64,000 nucleotides of DNA from Prorocentrum cordatum (GCA_963575745.1 CAUYUJ010017982.1:471413-535412), one strand, 5' to 3'. Counted from the first letter of the stretch, positions 12,455 to 23,486 are shown. Numbers and translations: made by a program. The notes: generated by a model from the sequence alone, not told the origin.

Positions 12455-12722
12455 AGGAGGAGGAGGAGGAGGAGGAGGAGGAGGAGGAGGAGGAGGAGGA
12501 GGAGGAGGAGGAGGAGGAGGAGAAGGAGGGGAGAGGAGGAGGAGGAGGGGGAGGAGGAGGAGGAGGAGGAGGAGGAGGAGGAGGAGGAGGAGGAGGAGGA
12601 GGAGGAGGGGGATAGGGGAGGAGGGGGATAGGGGAGGAGGGGGATAGGGGAGGAGGGGGATGGAGGAGGAGGAGGAGGAGGAGGAGGAGGAGGAGGAGGA
12701 GGAGGAGGAGGAGGAGGAGGAG
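12455..12722. repeat. (GAG/GGA)n tract with an internal GGGGATA minisatellite
   Basis: Two GGA-rich runs flank four short units of GGAGGAGGGGGATA at about 12600-12660. On the minus strand the run would code Leu/Pro/Ser tracts at the tail of the SET-like remnant. I see it as a repeat expansion at the edge of a broken gene. Confidence 0.97.
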
Positions 12723-12959
12723 CTGGAACGCCGTGCCCGCGGCCGGCGGGGTGGCCGGCCACCGGCCGGGCGCGGGCCCGCGCGGCCGCCACGTGGGCTC
12801 AGCAGATGCTCGGAGCTCTCGTGCAGTCAACCCGTACAGTGAGGATGCGCGATGAGGGTGCAAGGGCCTCGGACGCCCATCTCGAAGCTTCTCGAGCGGG
12901 GCGCGGCCAACGAGAGTGGCGAAGGATGGGCCGAGGAGGCAAGGATGCAAGGGCGCCCT

Positions 12960-13580
12960 CGGGACGGTTGCCCGTCCTTGCTGTTCGGGTTGGCTGTACC
13001 GCTCGTCGCTGGGCGCCGTCCCTTTGTGGCGCTCCCTGCCCAGCGCGAAGCCGTAGGCGAGGGACAGCGGAATCGGGCCGCACGACGCCGCGCCGTTGCC
13101 CACGAGCAGCTCGGTCCCCCCGGGTAGATCTCGCAGGGTTTGGAGGCAGACGTTACCCACGGCGTGAAGGTGTTGCGCGACGTTCAGCTCGTGCCCTGAG
13201 CAGTTCGAGCAGCGGGATCATGCCTGCGGTCTCGAACTGCCACGTCAGCAGCAGACCATGGGCCAATCTCGTTTTCTCCAACGAGGGCGACTCCCTGCCG
13301 CCGTGGCACTCGGAGAGGGTACCCAGCCACACCTTCCAGCAGCCAAAGCTCTCGTGCAACTCAAGGCCCTCCAGGTACGCTGGATGGAAGCGTCTGTACG
13401 CCTCCTCCGTGAGCAGCATGGGGAAGCACGGGTGGAAGAAAGACGCGAGGCCCCACTGCTCTTATGCCGCGAGCCACCGTGCCAGCCTCTCCTGCTCTGG
13501 CCAGCCCTCAAACATGGTCGCCCGCGGCGGCACGTCCTCGCTCGGCCAGCAAACCCTCAGGACGCAGGCCATCGGAACTC
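12960..13580 (-). pseudogene. SET-domain-like protein remnant (C-terminal half of SET)
   Basis: Minus-strand translation gives a protein-like stretch with the landmarks of SETD3/Rubisco-LSMT-type SET methyltransferases. These are a helix reading EKTRLAHGLLLTWQFE, then GMIPLLELL in the place of the conserved [VI]P..D..NH segment, then NVCLQTLRDLPGGTELLVGN in the place of ..L.t.rdi..GeEL..sYG, then SLAYGF in the place of ell..YGF. Family members transfer methyl groups from S-adenosylmethionine to Lys or His. The copy is broken. There is an in-frame TAA in the upstream part (after WLAA), a one-base frameshift just after the LLELL segment near 13.19 kb, and the conserved NH and Tyr positions are not recognisable. 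The N-terminal half may continue beyond the inverted-repeat element at 13.6 kb, but I cannot show it. Confidence 0.45.
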
Positions 13581-13613
13581 ACGACTAGGGCGCGGATGGA
13601 CACGCCCCCGTTT

Positions 13614-13817
13614 TGGACGCCCGAAATGGGTACGGAAGAAATGCGTACAATGCCCAACAGCAGTTCCTGTTCATTTTGAACAGGGCTCGCTGTCGGTGTC
13701 GCCGCGGCCTGTGTCCATTTGAGACAGGAGGCCGCCTGTCCAACAGCGGCCGCTGATGGTTTGGGACAACCTTGTTGGGCATTGTTCCCATTTTTCCGTA
13801 CCCATTTCGGGCGTCCA
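13614..13817. mobile_element. 204-bp MITE-like inverted-repeat element
   Basis: Left arm 13614-13658 begins TGGACGCCCGAAATGGGTAC; right arm 13774-13817 ends GTACCCATTTCGGGCGTCCA. The arms are about 45 bp and differ at only four to five positions. The 115-bp centre holds two smaller palindromes around CCTGTTCA..TGAACAGG and CCTGT..GAGACAGG. No ORF of its own is visible. No target-site duplication is evident to me. It abuts the SET-like remnant and may have broken it. Confidence 0.85.
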
Positions 13818-14230
13818 GACCTGTGCCAAAGTCTGCCACGAACAGCCCGCCGGTGCCCGCGGCTTTGCCCACGCCCACACGCCCGCGGAGTCCAGGTCTG
13901 GCCTCGTGGCGGCTGCACGGGGTGCGCCCGCGGCGGCGCGGCGGCGTCCTGCACCCGCGCCGCCGCGGGCGGCAGCCAGAGGGCGGCAGAGGGTGGCGGC
14001 ATGCCGCGCGCGCGCCCTCGGCGCTCGCGGCCCGCGCGCGGCGGCGCGCCGCCGAGCGTGTCCCGCCGCCGCGCGGGGCAGCGTGGGCCGAAATGGCCAC
14101 GGAGGAAAGGGCCGTCGCAAGGCTTCGGGATGGCGCGATCGCTCGACTGGGGGAACATCATTGGACAATCCTCTCGATGTGGATTAAGGCGCCAAATACC
14201 ACGGGGCAAAAGGGACAACATGACAAGAGG
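13818..14230. other. Very GC-rich spacer
   Basis: Dominated by GCG/CGC words that keep all frames open. A minus-strand stretch immediately beside the inverted-repeat element (GKAAGTGGLFVADFGTGLD) might be an upstream piece of the SET-like gene, but this is weak. Confidence 0.25.
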
Positions 14231-14770
14231 AACACATGCATATATGTTTACAATGCATGTATGAGTGTATGAATGCATGTATGTATGTGTGTACGTGAAT
14301 ATGTTTGTATGTGTATGTGTATGTGTATAAGTGTATGTATATGTATATGTACATGCATAGGTCTACGTATAGGTATATGTGTATGTGTATGTAGATGTAC
14401 ACATATATATATATGTGCATATGCATATGTATGTGCACATGCACATACATATGTGTATATGTAAATGTCTGTGTATATGGCGAGGCATACGTATATGTAT
14501 GTATATGTATGTATGCATATATGAATGTATACACAGGTGTCGGTATGTATGCATGTACGTATATGTGCATGTACGTATGTATGGCAGTATGCAGGTATGC
14601 ATGTCAGCATGTATGTGTGCTTGTATGCTTGTATGTATGAGTGGATGTATGCATGTATGTAGGTATGTATGTGTATACGTGCGCAAACATGCACGTATGG
14701 ACACATGCACGTACGTACGTAGACATACATACATACATATATGCATGCATACATACATACATATGTACGC
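14231..14770. repeat. ATGT-type tetranucleotide repeat tract
   Basis: About 540 bp of imperfect (TATG)n and (TGTA)n units with CATACATA on the distal side. Open frames here are artefacts of the repeat. Confidence 0.97.
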
Positions 14771-14783
14771 ATGTCGGCCAGGA

Positions 14784-15512
14784 TTACGCTACCGAGGAAC
14801 CCCACATACTTAATTTAAATCTTATGTGTTTACTGGAACTCCTCGACGGCAAGTACTCTGGATCAGAAGCTCGCTTGGCCGCGAATGCCTTGTACCATTT
14901 GACTGCTTTCGCACCCGCTTTCGTCAACAGGTTCTCAAGCTGAACTGATTCTCGCAGGCCTTGCGACCAAGGTACTTCTGCCCAACGGCGGTCCGTCCGA
15001 GCCGGCTCAGGGGGCAGCTGAATGCGTGGGGTACCCGTGGAACGAACAGAGGTTGCAAGCAGAAGTGCTGGGGACCGCTGAGGAGTGAAGGCCTGCATGG
15101 GCGTGCACTTGATAGGCGCGTCCTGCGCGGGCGTGGCAACGCCCCCGTTGCCGGCGTCGCCGACCCGCCGAACTTTCGCCAACGGCGAGCCATCGCCATG
15201 CTCCGCACTGCCCCCCGGCTGATCAGCCGGGAACCCGCCGGACGAAGGGCTCAGCAAGTATGCCGCCAGGCACTGCCTCCTCCTGCTATCGTCGTTCGTA
15301 CCTGGATGCGGCAACTCGTTATACCTCATGTAAAGCGTCTCGGGCCACCAATTCTTCAGTTGACGGTGATAGGCATCGAATGCGTTTCTTATCAGAGGCC
15401 CCTCGCAGCCACGCAAGCCTTCCAGGCTTACATCGTCGCCCATTTCATTCAGTGCGTTCTTCAGCTTCACGCGCGGAGGCGGCAGCTGTCCAATGTCAAC
15501 TTTGGGCGGCAT
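14784..15512 (-). CDS. Unrecognised 242-aa protein
   Basis: The frame is open for 293 codons (from 15665). I place the start at the internal Met at 15512, which opens MPPKVDIGQLPPPRVK, because the upstream part is Arg-rich and less protein-like. An acidic and amphipathic N-terminal half (LKNALNEMGDDVSLEGLRG, then HRQLKNWWPETLYMRYNE) is followed by a Gly/Ser/Pro-rich linker and a basic C-terminus (KAVKWYKAFAAKRASD). There is no signal peptide or membrane segment. It is bounded by a tetranucleotide repeat and the 90-bp satellite, so it may be an exon or a retroelement ORF. I do not know the family. Confidence 0.4.
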   Translation of the reverse strand: MPPKVDIGQLPPPRVKLKNALNEMGDDVSLEGLRGCEGPLIRNAFDAYHRQLKNWWPETLYMRYNELPHPGTNDDSRRRQCLAAYLLSPSSGGFPADQPGGSAEHGDGSPLAKVRRVGDAGNGGVATPAQDAPIKCTPMQAFTPQRSPALLLATSVRSTGTPRIQLPPEPARTDRRWAEVPWSQGLRESVQLENLLTKAGAKAVKWYKAFAAKRASDPEYLPSRSSSKHIRFKLSMWGSSVA

Positions 15513-15719
15513 TGCTGCCGCGCGTAGGCCGGGCGGTTGTTGCCCGCAAGTTGCAGCACAAACAAACTTGCGTAAATGCGCAGTCGTGCCGCGCCGGCTT
15601 GAGCCGCGATGTTTACGGATCAGGGTAAGACGCAAGCTCTCACGCGCAATGCGGTGGATAATCACTGCACCAAGAGATCACCCCCTGCGCTGGCCCTATA
15701 GTCCCGGGAGAGTGCCGCG

Positions 15720-18700
15720 CCTGCTAAGCTTTGCGACAGTGTCGTGGGTGGCGGCCGCGCTCAGAGACCCCCTGTGGTGTCGAGAAAGTGCCACGGCTGC
15801 AAAGCTTTGCGCCAGTGTCGTGGATAGGGGCCGAGCTGAGAGACCGCCCCCTGCCCACCCCCTTTGGTGTCGAGAAAGTGCCACGCCTGCTAGGCTTTGT
15901 GCCAGTGTCGTGGATGGCGGCCGAGCTGAGAGACCACCCCCTGCGCACCCCCTGTGGTGTCGCGAAAGTGCCACGCCTGCTAGGTTTTGCGACAGTGTCG
16001 TGGATAGCGGCCGAGCTGAGAGACCACCCCCTGCGCACCCCCTGTGGTGCCGAGAAAGTGCCACGCCTGCTACCAGTGTCGTGGATAGCGACCGAGCTGA
16101 GAGACCACCCCCTGCGCAGTGTCGTGGATAGCGATAGCGGCCGAGCTGAGACCCCCTTGTGGTGTCGAGAAAGTGCCACGCCTGCTAGGCTTTGCGCACG
16201 TGGATAGCCCGAGCTGAGAGTGCGTGGTCGAGAAAGTGCCACGCTTGCTAGGTTTGCGCCAGTGTCGTGGATAGCGGCCGAGCTGAGAGACCACCCCCTG
16301 CGCACCCCGTGTGGTGTCGAGAAAGTGCCACGCCTGCTAGGCTTTGCGCCAGTGTCGTGGATAGCGGCCGAGCTGAGAGACCACCCCCTGCGCACCCCCT
16401 GTGGTGTCGAGAAAGTGCCACGCCTGCTAGGCTTTGCGCCAGTGTCGTGGATAGCGGCCGAGCTGAGAGACCACCCCCTGCGCACCCCCTTGGTGTCGAG
16501 AAAGTGCCACGCTTGCTAGGCTTTGCGCCAGTGTCGTGGGACTGAGAGACCACCCCCTGGCTAACGCAGTGTCGTGGATAGCCACCCCCTGCGCAGTGTC
16601 GGATGCGAGGCCAAGCTGCCACCCCCTGTGGTCCCTAAAGTGCCCCTGCCAGTGTCGACCGAGCTGAGAGACCACCCCCTGCGCACCCCCTGTGTCGTAG
16701 TGCCACGCTGCTAGCGCGCAGTGTCGTGGATAGGGACCGCGGTGAGAGACCACCCCCTGCGCACCCCCTGTGGTGTCGAGAAAGTGCCACGCCTGCTAGG
16801 CTTTGCGCCAGTGTCGTGGATAGCGGCCGAGCTGAGAGACCACCCCCTGCGCACCCCCTGTGGTGTCGAGAAAGTGCCACGCCTGCTAGGCTTTGCGCCA
16901 GTGTCGTGGATAGCGGCCGAGCTGAGAGACCACCCCCTGCCGCACCCCCTGTGGTGTCGAGAAAGTGCCACGCTTGCTAGGCTTTGCGCCAGTGTCGTGG
17001 ATAGCGGCCGAGCTGAGAGACCACCCCCTGCGCACCCCCTGTGGTGTCGAGAAAGTGCCACGCCTGCTGCCTTTGCGCCAGTGTCGTGGATAGCGGCCGA
17101 GCTGAGAGACCACCCCCTGCGCACCCCCTGTGGTGTCGAGAAAGTGCCACGCCTGCTAGGCTTTGCGCCAGTGTCGTGGATAGCGGCCGAGCTGAGAGAC
17201 CACCCCCTGCGCACCCCCTGTGGTGTCGAGAAAGTGCCACGCCTGCTAGGCTTTGCGCCAGTGTCGTGGATAGCGGCCGAGCTGAGAGACCACCCCCTGC
17301 CCACCCCCTGTGGTGTCGAGAAAGTGCCACGCTTGCTAGGCTTTGCGCCAGTGTCGTGGATAGCGGCCGAGCTGAGAGACCACCCCCTGCGCACCCCCTG
17401 TGGTGTCGAGAAAGTGCCACGCCTGCTAGCCTTTGCGCCAGTGTCGTGGATAGGGACCGCGGTGAGAGACCACCCCCTGCGCACCCCCTGCGGTGTCGAG
17501 AAAGTGCCACGCCTTGCTAGGCTTTGCGCCAGTGTCGTGGATAGCGGCCGAGCTGAGAGACCACCCCCTGCCCATCCCCTTTGGTGTCGAGAGAGTGCCA
17601 CGCCTGCTAGGCTTTGCGCCAGTGTCGTGGATAGGGGCCGCGGTGAGAGACCGCCCCCTGCGCACCCCCTGTGGTGTCGAGAAAGTGCCACGCCTGCTAG
17701 GCTTTGCGCCAGTGTCGTGGATAGCGGCCGAGCTGAGAGACCACCCCCTGCCCACCCCCTTTGGTGTCGAGAAGAGTGCCACGCCTGCTAGGCTTTGCGC
17801 CAGTGTCGTGGATAGCGGCCGAGCTGAGAGACCACCCCCTGCGCACCCCCTGTGGTGTCGAGAAAGTGCGACGCCTGCTAGCCTTTGCGCCAGTGTCGTG
17901 GATAGCGGCCGAGCTGAGAGACCACCCCCTGCGCACCCCCTGTGGGTCGAGAAAGTGCCACGCCCCTGCTAGGCTTTGCGCCAGTGTCGTGGAGAGCGGC
18001 TGAGCTGAGAGACCACCCCCTGCGCACCTCGTGTGGTGTCGAGGAAGTGCCACGCCTGCTAGCCTTTGCGCCAGTGTCGTGGATAGCGGCCGAGCTGAGA
18101 GACCACCCCCTGCGCACCCCCTGTGGTGTCGAGAAACTGCCACGCTTGCTAGCCTTTGCGCCAGCGTCGTGGATAGCGGCCGAGCTGAGAGACCACCCCC
18201 TGCCCACCCCCTTTGGTGTCGAGAAAGTGCCACGCCTGCTTATGCTCTGCCCATTGGCCACGAGCTGTGCTGTGCTGTGTCTGACTGAGCGTGCTGGCTG
18301 TGCTGACGGTTCTGATCTGTGTCCTGTGGGTTGTCGAGAAAGTTCACGCCTCCTAAGCCTTTAGCGCCAGTTGTCGTTGGGATCGGGACCTGCGGTGCAG
18401 ATAGACCACCCCCTGCCACCCCCTTGGTGTCGCGAAAGTGGCTCACGCCTATACTAGGCTTTGCGCCAGTGTCGTGGGGTAGCGGCGAGCTGAAGACGCA
18501 CCCCCTGCCCACCCCTTCTGGTGTCGAAGGTGCCACGCCCGGCCTAAGCTTTGCGCCCAAGTTTCGTGGGTAAGTATCGGCCTTCAAGACCACGCCCCGT
18601 GTCGCAGTCGTCGTGGTGTCGAGAACATGCCCGCCTGCTAGGCTTTGCGCCATGTCGTGGATTTTTAGCGGCCGAGCTGAGAGACCACCCCCTGCCCACC

Positions 18701-19545
18701 CCCTTTGGTGTCGAGAAAGTGCGACGCCTGCTAGGCTTTGCGCCAGTGTCGTGGATAGCGGCCGAGCTGAGAGTGTCGAGAAAGTGCGACGCCTGCTAGC
18801 CTTTTGCGCCAGTGTCGTGGATAGCGGCCGAGCTGAGAGACCACCCCCTGCGCACCCCCTGTGGAGTCGAGAAAGTGCCACGCCTACTAGGCTTCGCGCC
18901 AGTGTCGTGGATAGCGACCGAGCTGAGAGACCACCCCCCTGCGCACCCCCGGTGGTGTCGAGAATGTGCCACGCCTGCTAGCCTTTGCGCCAGTGTCGTG
19001 GATAGCGGCCGAGCTGAGAGACCACCCCCTGCGCACTAACCCCCTTGGTTGTCGGAAGTGCCACGCCTGCTAGGCTTTGGCGCGCCAGGTTTCGTGGATA
19101 GCGGCGAGCTGAGAGACCACCCCCTGCCCACGCCCGTGGGAGGAGAAAATTGCCACGCGCTGCTAGTGCTTTGCGCCATTGTCGTGGATAGCGGCCGACT
19201 GAGACGCCGCAAGGCCACCTCCCCTGTGGTGTCGAGAAAGAAAGTGCCACGCCTGCTAGCCTTTTCGCCAGTGTCGTGGATAGCGGCCGAGCTGAGAGAC
19301 CACCCCCTGCCCACCCCCTGTGGTGTCGAGAGAGTGCCACGCCTGCTAGGCTTTGCGCCAGTGTCGTGGATAGCGGCCGAGCTGAGAGACCACCCCCTGC
19401 GCACCCCGTGTGGTGTCGAGAAAGTGCCACGCCTACTAGGCGTTGCGCCAGTGTCGTGGATAGCGACCGAGCTGAGAGACCACCCCCTGCGCACCCCCTG
19501 TGGTGTCGAGAAAGTGCCACGCTTGCTAGGCTTTGCGCCAGTGCC
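15720..19545. repeat. 90-bp satellite array, about 42 units
   Basis: The unit starts GTGTCGTGGATAGCGGCCGA, continues with GCTGAGAGACCACCCCCTGC and ends AAAGTGCCACGCC plus TGCTAGGCTTTGCGCCA. The exact period is 90 bp (for example 16811 to 16901). Units 16721-18236 are nearly identical, while 15720-16720 and 18240-19250 hold truncated and indel-bearing units, the usual pattern of a homogenised core with decayed edges. Four of six frames stay open for hundreds of codons because the unit is 30 codons without stops. I do not call these proteins. Confidence 0.98.
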
Positions 19546-19700
19546 ACGAGCTGTGCTGTGCTGTGCTGAGCTGAGCCGTGCTGGGCTGTGCTGAGCTGTG
19601 CTGAGCTGTGCTGTGTGCTGAGCTGAGCTGAGCTGTGTACTGTGCTGAGCTGAGCTGTGCTGTGCTGTGCTGTGATGTGCTGTGCTGAGCTGTGCTGTAC
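19546..19700. repeat. (GCTGT/GCTGA)n pentamer tract ending the satellite
   Basis: Starts at CCACGAGCTGTGCTGTG directly after a satellite unit and runs about 150 bp as mixed GCTGT and GCTGA pentamers. A short version of the same junction occurs at about 18257. Confidence 0.95.
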
Positions 19701-20639
19701 GAAGAGTGAGGTGTGTGTCGCGGGTGCGGCGCGGCAGGGAAGAAAACCAGAACCCCACGAAGCATGTGGGGAATAAGCAAATATAACACATGAAGTAAGG
19801 AGGCGGCGAAAGAATATTGGGTTTAGGCGCTCCCAACAAATAACAACGCATAGCGAAAGCATATCGATTATTGAAATCGGAAGGCGCTTGAATTATATTG
19901 GGATATGGGAATCAAGAAAACCGACTTCCAACGACACACGCTCACACGAGGTTTGAAGGCTCGCATCGCTTCGTTTCAGTCCTGGTCCTGCGTCCATGCG
20001 CTCCCAACCACTCGGTGGCTGGGTGACTGGTGAAAGTGGATGGTGACCACGAGAGGGGGTCACAGTCATCATCCCGGAACGGGCCGCTGGCATGTCTTGG
20101 TTGGGGAGAAATGGCATCGGCGTGACGGGACCAAGGTAACACATGCGAAGTGGGAAGAACTGGTGACCACGAGGGGGGGTTGCGGTCATGACGCTCAAGG
20201 AGCAATGCCACGAGCGTCAACGGAGTAAGCACAGAAAATAATGAACGGCAGCTAGGACGGCGGGGACGAAGAATAGGAAGAGGACGAGAACGACGAGGAG
20301 GACGGGCACGACGAGACACACGGTACCGCAGTCGCCAGAAAGGGGAAAAATCATGACGGAATGCGCTTCCGGCAGCAAGAGAACTGATGTGATGACCGCG
20401 AGGTGGGTGAAGGTCACGAGGTCGAAAAACTATAACAATGGGCGCGAGTGGAAACAGCGGGCATTGGGAGCGGGGTGGATGCGAGGGTCGTCGGAGAGGG
20501 GCAGGGGTCGGTGCGACAAAGGGGCGACGCTGTTGACCGCGAGGGGGGTGAAGGTCATCGCTCGGAGAAGGGGTGGCGAGCCCAACGTGAGAAGAGGGGC
20601 ACGCAATGAAAAGTTCATTGTGGCTGTCGAAGCTTCAAA
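19701..20639. other. Spacer with a degenerate 120-140-bp repeat; no gene seen
   Basis: GGTGACCACGAG followed by GGGGGT occurs at 20041 and 20161. Related words (GACCGCGAGG..GGTGAAGGTCA) occur at about 20396 and 20534. These mark four diverged repeat units. Nothing protein-like is visible. Confidence 0.5.
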
Positions 20640-20899
20640 ATCCCACCAGCCCTCTGGGCGTAGGTGGTTTAGGGAATTTCCTCTTCCACCCCTCCTTCTT
20701 CCCCTTCGGGGAGGGGTTTACCCCTCCCCCTAACCCCCTCCCCTGGACCTGGACGGGGGTTTTCGCTGGTAGTTGGAGCGTCCAAAACGGCCTCGGCGAG
20801 GAAGCCAAAATCATAGGTTTTACTATGGTTTTGGCAGATTTGAGAAGCTCCCGAGGGGGGGGGCTAATTGAGGGACCCCCTTCCTTTGATCGATCACCT

Positions 20900-21190
20900 C
20901 CAAGCTGGCCCCAAAAGCGCTCCCAAGGCTCCCAAGAGCGCCCCAAGAGGGCCTCAAGAGGCGCCCAGGAGGCCCCAAGAGGCGACCAGGAGGCCCCAAG
21001 AGGCCTCCAAGAGTCCCCCAAAATACCCCCAAGAGGCCCCCAAGAGGCCCCAAGAGGCTCCCCCGAGGCACCCAAGACGGTCCAAGAAGTTCCCGGGACC
21101 GCCAAGAGGCCCCCAAGACGCCCCAAGAGACCTCAAAGAGTATCCCAAGAGACATCCCAAGAGACTCCGCGAGGCATTCAAGAGGCCTTT
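20900..21190. repeat. (CCCAAGAGGCC)n minisatellite
   Basis: Units of 12-15 bp around CCAAGAGGCCCC. Related arrays are at about 10895-11000 and 32690-33235 in the same orientation, and at about 22690-23250 in inverse orientation (GGGGGCCTCTTGGG). Confidence 0.9.
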
Positions 21191-21214
21191 GACTCTTCTG
21201 ATCGCCCTTTTCCT

Positions 21215-21380
21215 CCTCCTCCTCCTCCCCCTTATCATCACCATCATCATCATCACCATCACCATCACCATCGTCAAGACCACCACCATCATCGTCATCA
21301 TCAGCATCATCAATATCAACATCAACATCATCATCCGCCTATTCCTCCTCCTCCTCCTCCTCCTCCTCCTCATTCCTCCC
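21215..21380. repeat. (CAT)n / (CCT)n tract
   Basis: Low-complexity trinucleotide stretch within dispersed repeat copy 2. Confidence 0.95.
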
Positions 21381-22179
21381 TCCCCACCCTCATCATCCTC
21401 CTCCTCTTCCGCCTCCGACTCCTCCTCCATGCCCCCCCCCCCTTGGGGTACGACGGCCTCCCCAGCCCCTTGTTCCTCTGCATGCTGCCCCGCTTCCATG
21501 ATCACCTCTACTCGCCTGGGCGTCGTTTCTGGATGGGCTGGTGGGGGGTACAAGGGTGCTGCTGCCCAGGGAATCTGACGGCGCTGGTGGGGCTACTTTT
21601 TTTTTACAGCCGCAGGCGGAAGCGCCAGCGGCGGAAGGTCGCGAACGGGCCGCGGACGCGACTAAATTACCTAACGCGCGCAGGGCCGCGGATCAGGCGG
21701 CTCACGACAGCGTCCAGGGAAATGTGCAATCCAGGTGCCATGACAGCCCCTGAACGGGCATGCAGGTGCGTCCAACAGGCCTGAGGTAGGCACCGAGACC
21801 ACCAAGCGCAGCCAAAATGGCGCGAAAACGTTCTAACGTCCAAGAGCGGACAAGGGAACGACCGAGGACGCCAGCCCCAGCCTGTCGGGTAACACAGAGG
21901 TCGGGGTGGTAAGTCCAACGAGATCCCGACGGCGGCAGCGAGCCGCGGCGTCAGCGACATCAAGGTGTATCCATGATCCGAGAAGACAACCACACCAAGA
22001 CGTGCTGGTGGGGATACGCGAAGCGTCAAGAATTTCTTTCGTGCCTTTGGGGCCTCTGCGCCGTCAAAAGGAGCCTCTGGGGCCGCGTGCGCCAAATCCG
22101 AATCCATCCACAGGTTTTGGAAGAGTCGTTGATTTGTACTTCTCGCGGCCCTCTTGGTCATTTCGTGGCCGGTGGAAGA

Positions 22180-22560
22180 CGGTGACGATGACTAGTGTCC
22201 GCTCGTGTTGGAGGTGGCCTGGGCGTTGTTCGGACACCTTTAGAGAAGGTCTCAGGCTTGAATGGGCTTCAGGGGGCCTTGGCGTTCACGGCGCCGACTG
22301 GCTTACAGCCAGCCGATGACGATGAGGCCAACGTGGACGACGATGACGATGTAGAAGGTGGAGCAGAAGATGCAGCGCAGGAAGCGAATGAGGAGGACGA
22401 GCAGCAGCCTACTGATGTACGCTCGTTTTGGAGGTGGCTTGGGTGTTGTTTGGAAGCTTTTAAGGAGGGTCTCAAACTTGAGAGGGCGTTAGGGGGCCTT
22501 GGCATTCACGGCGCCGACTGGCCTCTGCTGGCCGAAAGCGAGTTGGAGATGAGCTGTCTC
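22180..22560 (+). CDS. Coding-like tandem duplication (about 40-aa motif twice)
   Basis: Two 115-bp blocks 221 bp apart (22193 and 22414) translate to the same motif in different frames: VRSCWRWPGRC..FREGLRLE, then GGLGVHGADW; and VRSFWRWLGCC..FKEGLKLE, then GGLGIHGADW. Several DNA differences fall at third positions (GGT/GGC, CTC/CTT-type), suggesting the motif was once under protein-level selection. Between the blocks is an acidic Asp/Glu-rich stretch. The family is unknown; these could be two exons or a decayed repeat protein. Confidence 0.35.
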
Positions 22561-22689
22561 GGGGGACGAAGCGGCGGCCGCCCAATGAAGCGGGGACGCG
22601 GACATGACTGCGATGGGGGTCGTGGTCACGCCGCTGGGGCCGTCGTGCCGCCTTGGCAGCACGCCCCTGACGTGGATCGTGAGTTCGGG

Positions 22690-23250
22690 TCGTCTTGGGT
22701 GCCCGTCGGGGCCTCGCGGGGTGCTTTTCTGATGGGCCTCTGGAAGCCCTGCGTGGCTCGTGAGTCGGGAGCCCCTGGAGATCTTCTCTGGGAGCGCCGT
22801 GCGGGCCGTGGACGCGAGAGCTCCAACACGCTTCTGGGGGCCTACTGGGGAGCTTTCTGGGAGCCTTGTGGAAGCATGTTGGAAGTCTCTGGGGGCCTCT
22901 CGGGCCTTCTTGGGGGTCCTGTTGGGGCGCTTCTGGGCCGGCTGGGGGCCCTTTTCTGCCTCCCGTGGGTGGTCTTGGGTGATCTTGGGGGCTTCTAGGG
23001 TCATCTTGGACGCTGTTGGGACCGACGAAGCGAATCTGCTAAAAATGCACGTTGCCCTAAGGGATTGCGACGATTTGTGCCTCTTGGGAGCCCTCTGGGG
23101 GGCCTCTTGGGCCGTCTTGAGGCCCTCTGTGGCCGTCTAGAAGCCGTCTTGGATCCTCTTGGAACGCCCTTGGGCAATGTTGGAAATATCTTAGGGCGCC
23201 TTGGGAGTCTCTTGGGCCAATTAGGGGGCCTCTCGGGCCGATGTGGGGGG
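22690..23250 (-). repeat. Inverse-orientation (GGGGCCTCTTGGG)n region
   Basis: A looser version of the CCAAGAGGCCCC minisatellite read on the opposite strand, with GGGCCTCTGG and CTTGGG words recurring about every 15-30 bp. No gene recognised. Confidence 0.7.
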
Positions 23251-23356
23251 CGTTTTCGGCTGTCCAGGAGCTCTTCCCACAGGTGCCCCGGGGCCGGGGA
23301 GTACGGTGGGGGGCCTCTGGAGGAATAGTTGTCCATGCAGAATGTATACGTAGAGT

Positions 23357-23359
23357 GAT

Positions 23360-23403
<44 letters not shown>

Positions 23404-23409
23404 ATCGGG

Positions 23410-23455
<46 letters not shown>
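23357..23455. repeat. (TA)n followed by (GA)n
   Basis: Two TA runs separated by a short GTGTGTATCGGGA word, then a GA run. This is an AT-rich island within GC-rich DNA. Confidence 0.98.
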
Positions 23456-23460
<5 letters not shown>

Positions 23461-23486
23461 CACCCATGCATCATACAATGCATGCA

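Larger units (their letters stand above)
20640..22030 (+). repeat. Dispersed repeat with inverted ends, copy 2
   Basis: Starts ATCCCACCAGCCCTCTGGG and ends GTGCTGGTGGGGATACG then CGAAGCGTCAAG, with the same internal landmarks as the copies at 10.5 and 47.1 kb. The CAAGAGGCCCC array (about 20900-21190) is longer here. A CAT/CCT simple-repeat patch (about 21215-21380) precedes the CGCCTGGGCGTCGTTTCTGG word at about 21515. Confidence 0.75.

Noticed and set aside
9808-12647. Several 400-500-codon frames in GC-rich DNA on both strands
   Set aside because: Overlapping Arg/Pro/Ser/Glu-rich translations across simple repeats; no motif and no codon-position signal visible.
16721-17791. Long open frames (over 300 codons) on both strands in the 90-bp satellite
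   Set aside because: The unit is 30 codons without stops, so four frames are open at once; indels between units shift phase freely. This is repeat DNA, not a repeat protein.
15720-19545. CRISPR-like regular spacing
   Set aside because: Units are contiguous 90-bp tandem copies with no unique spacers; the genome is eukaryotic.
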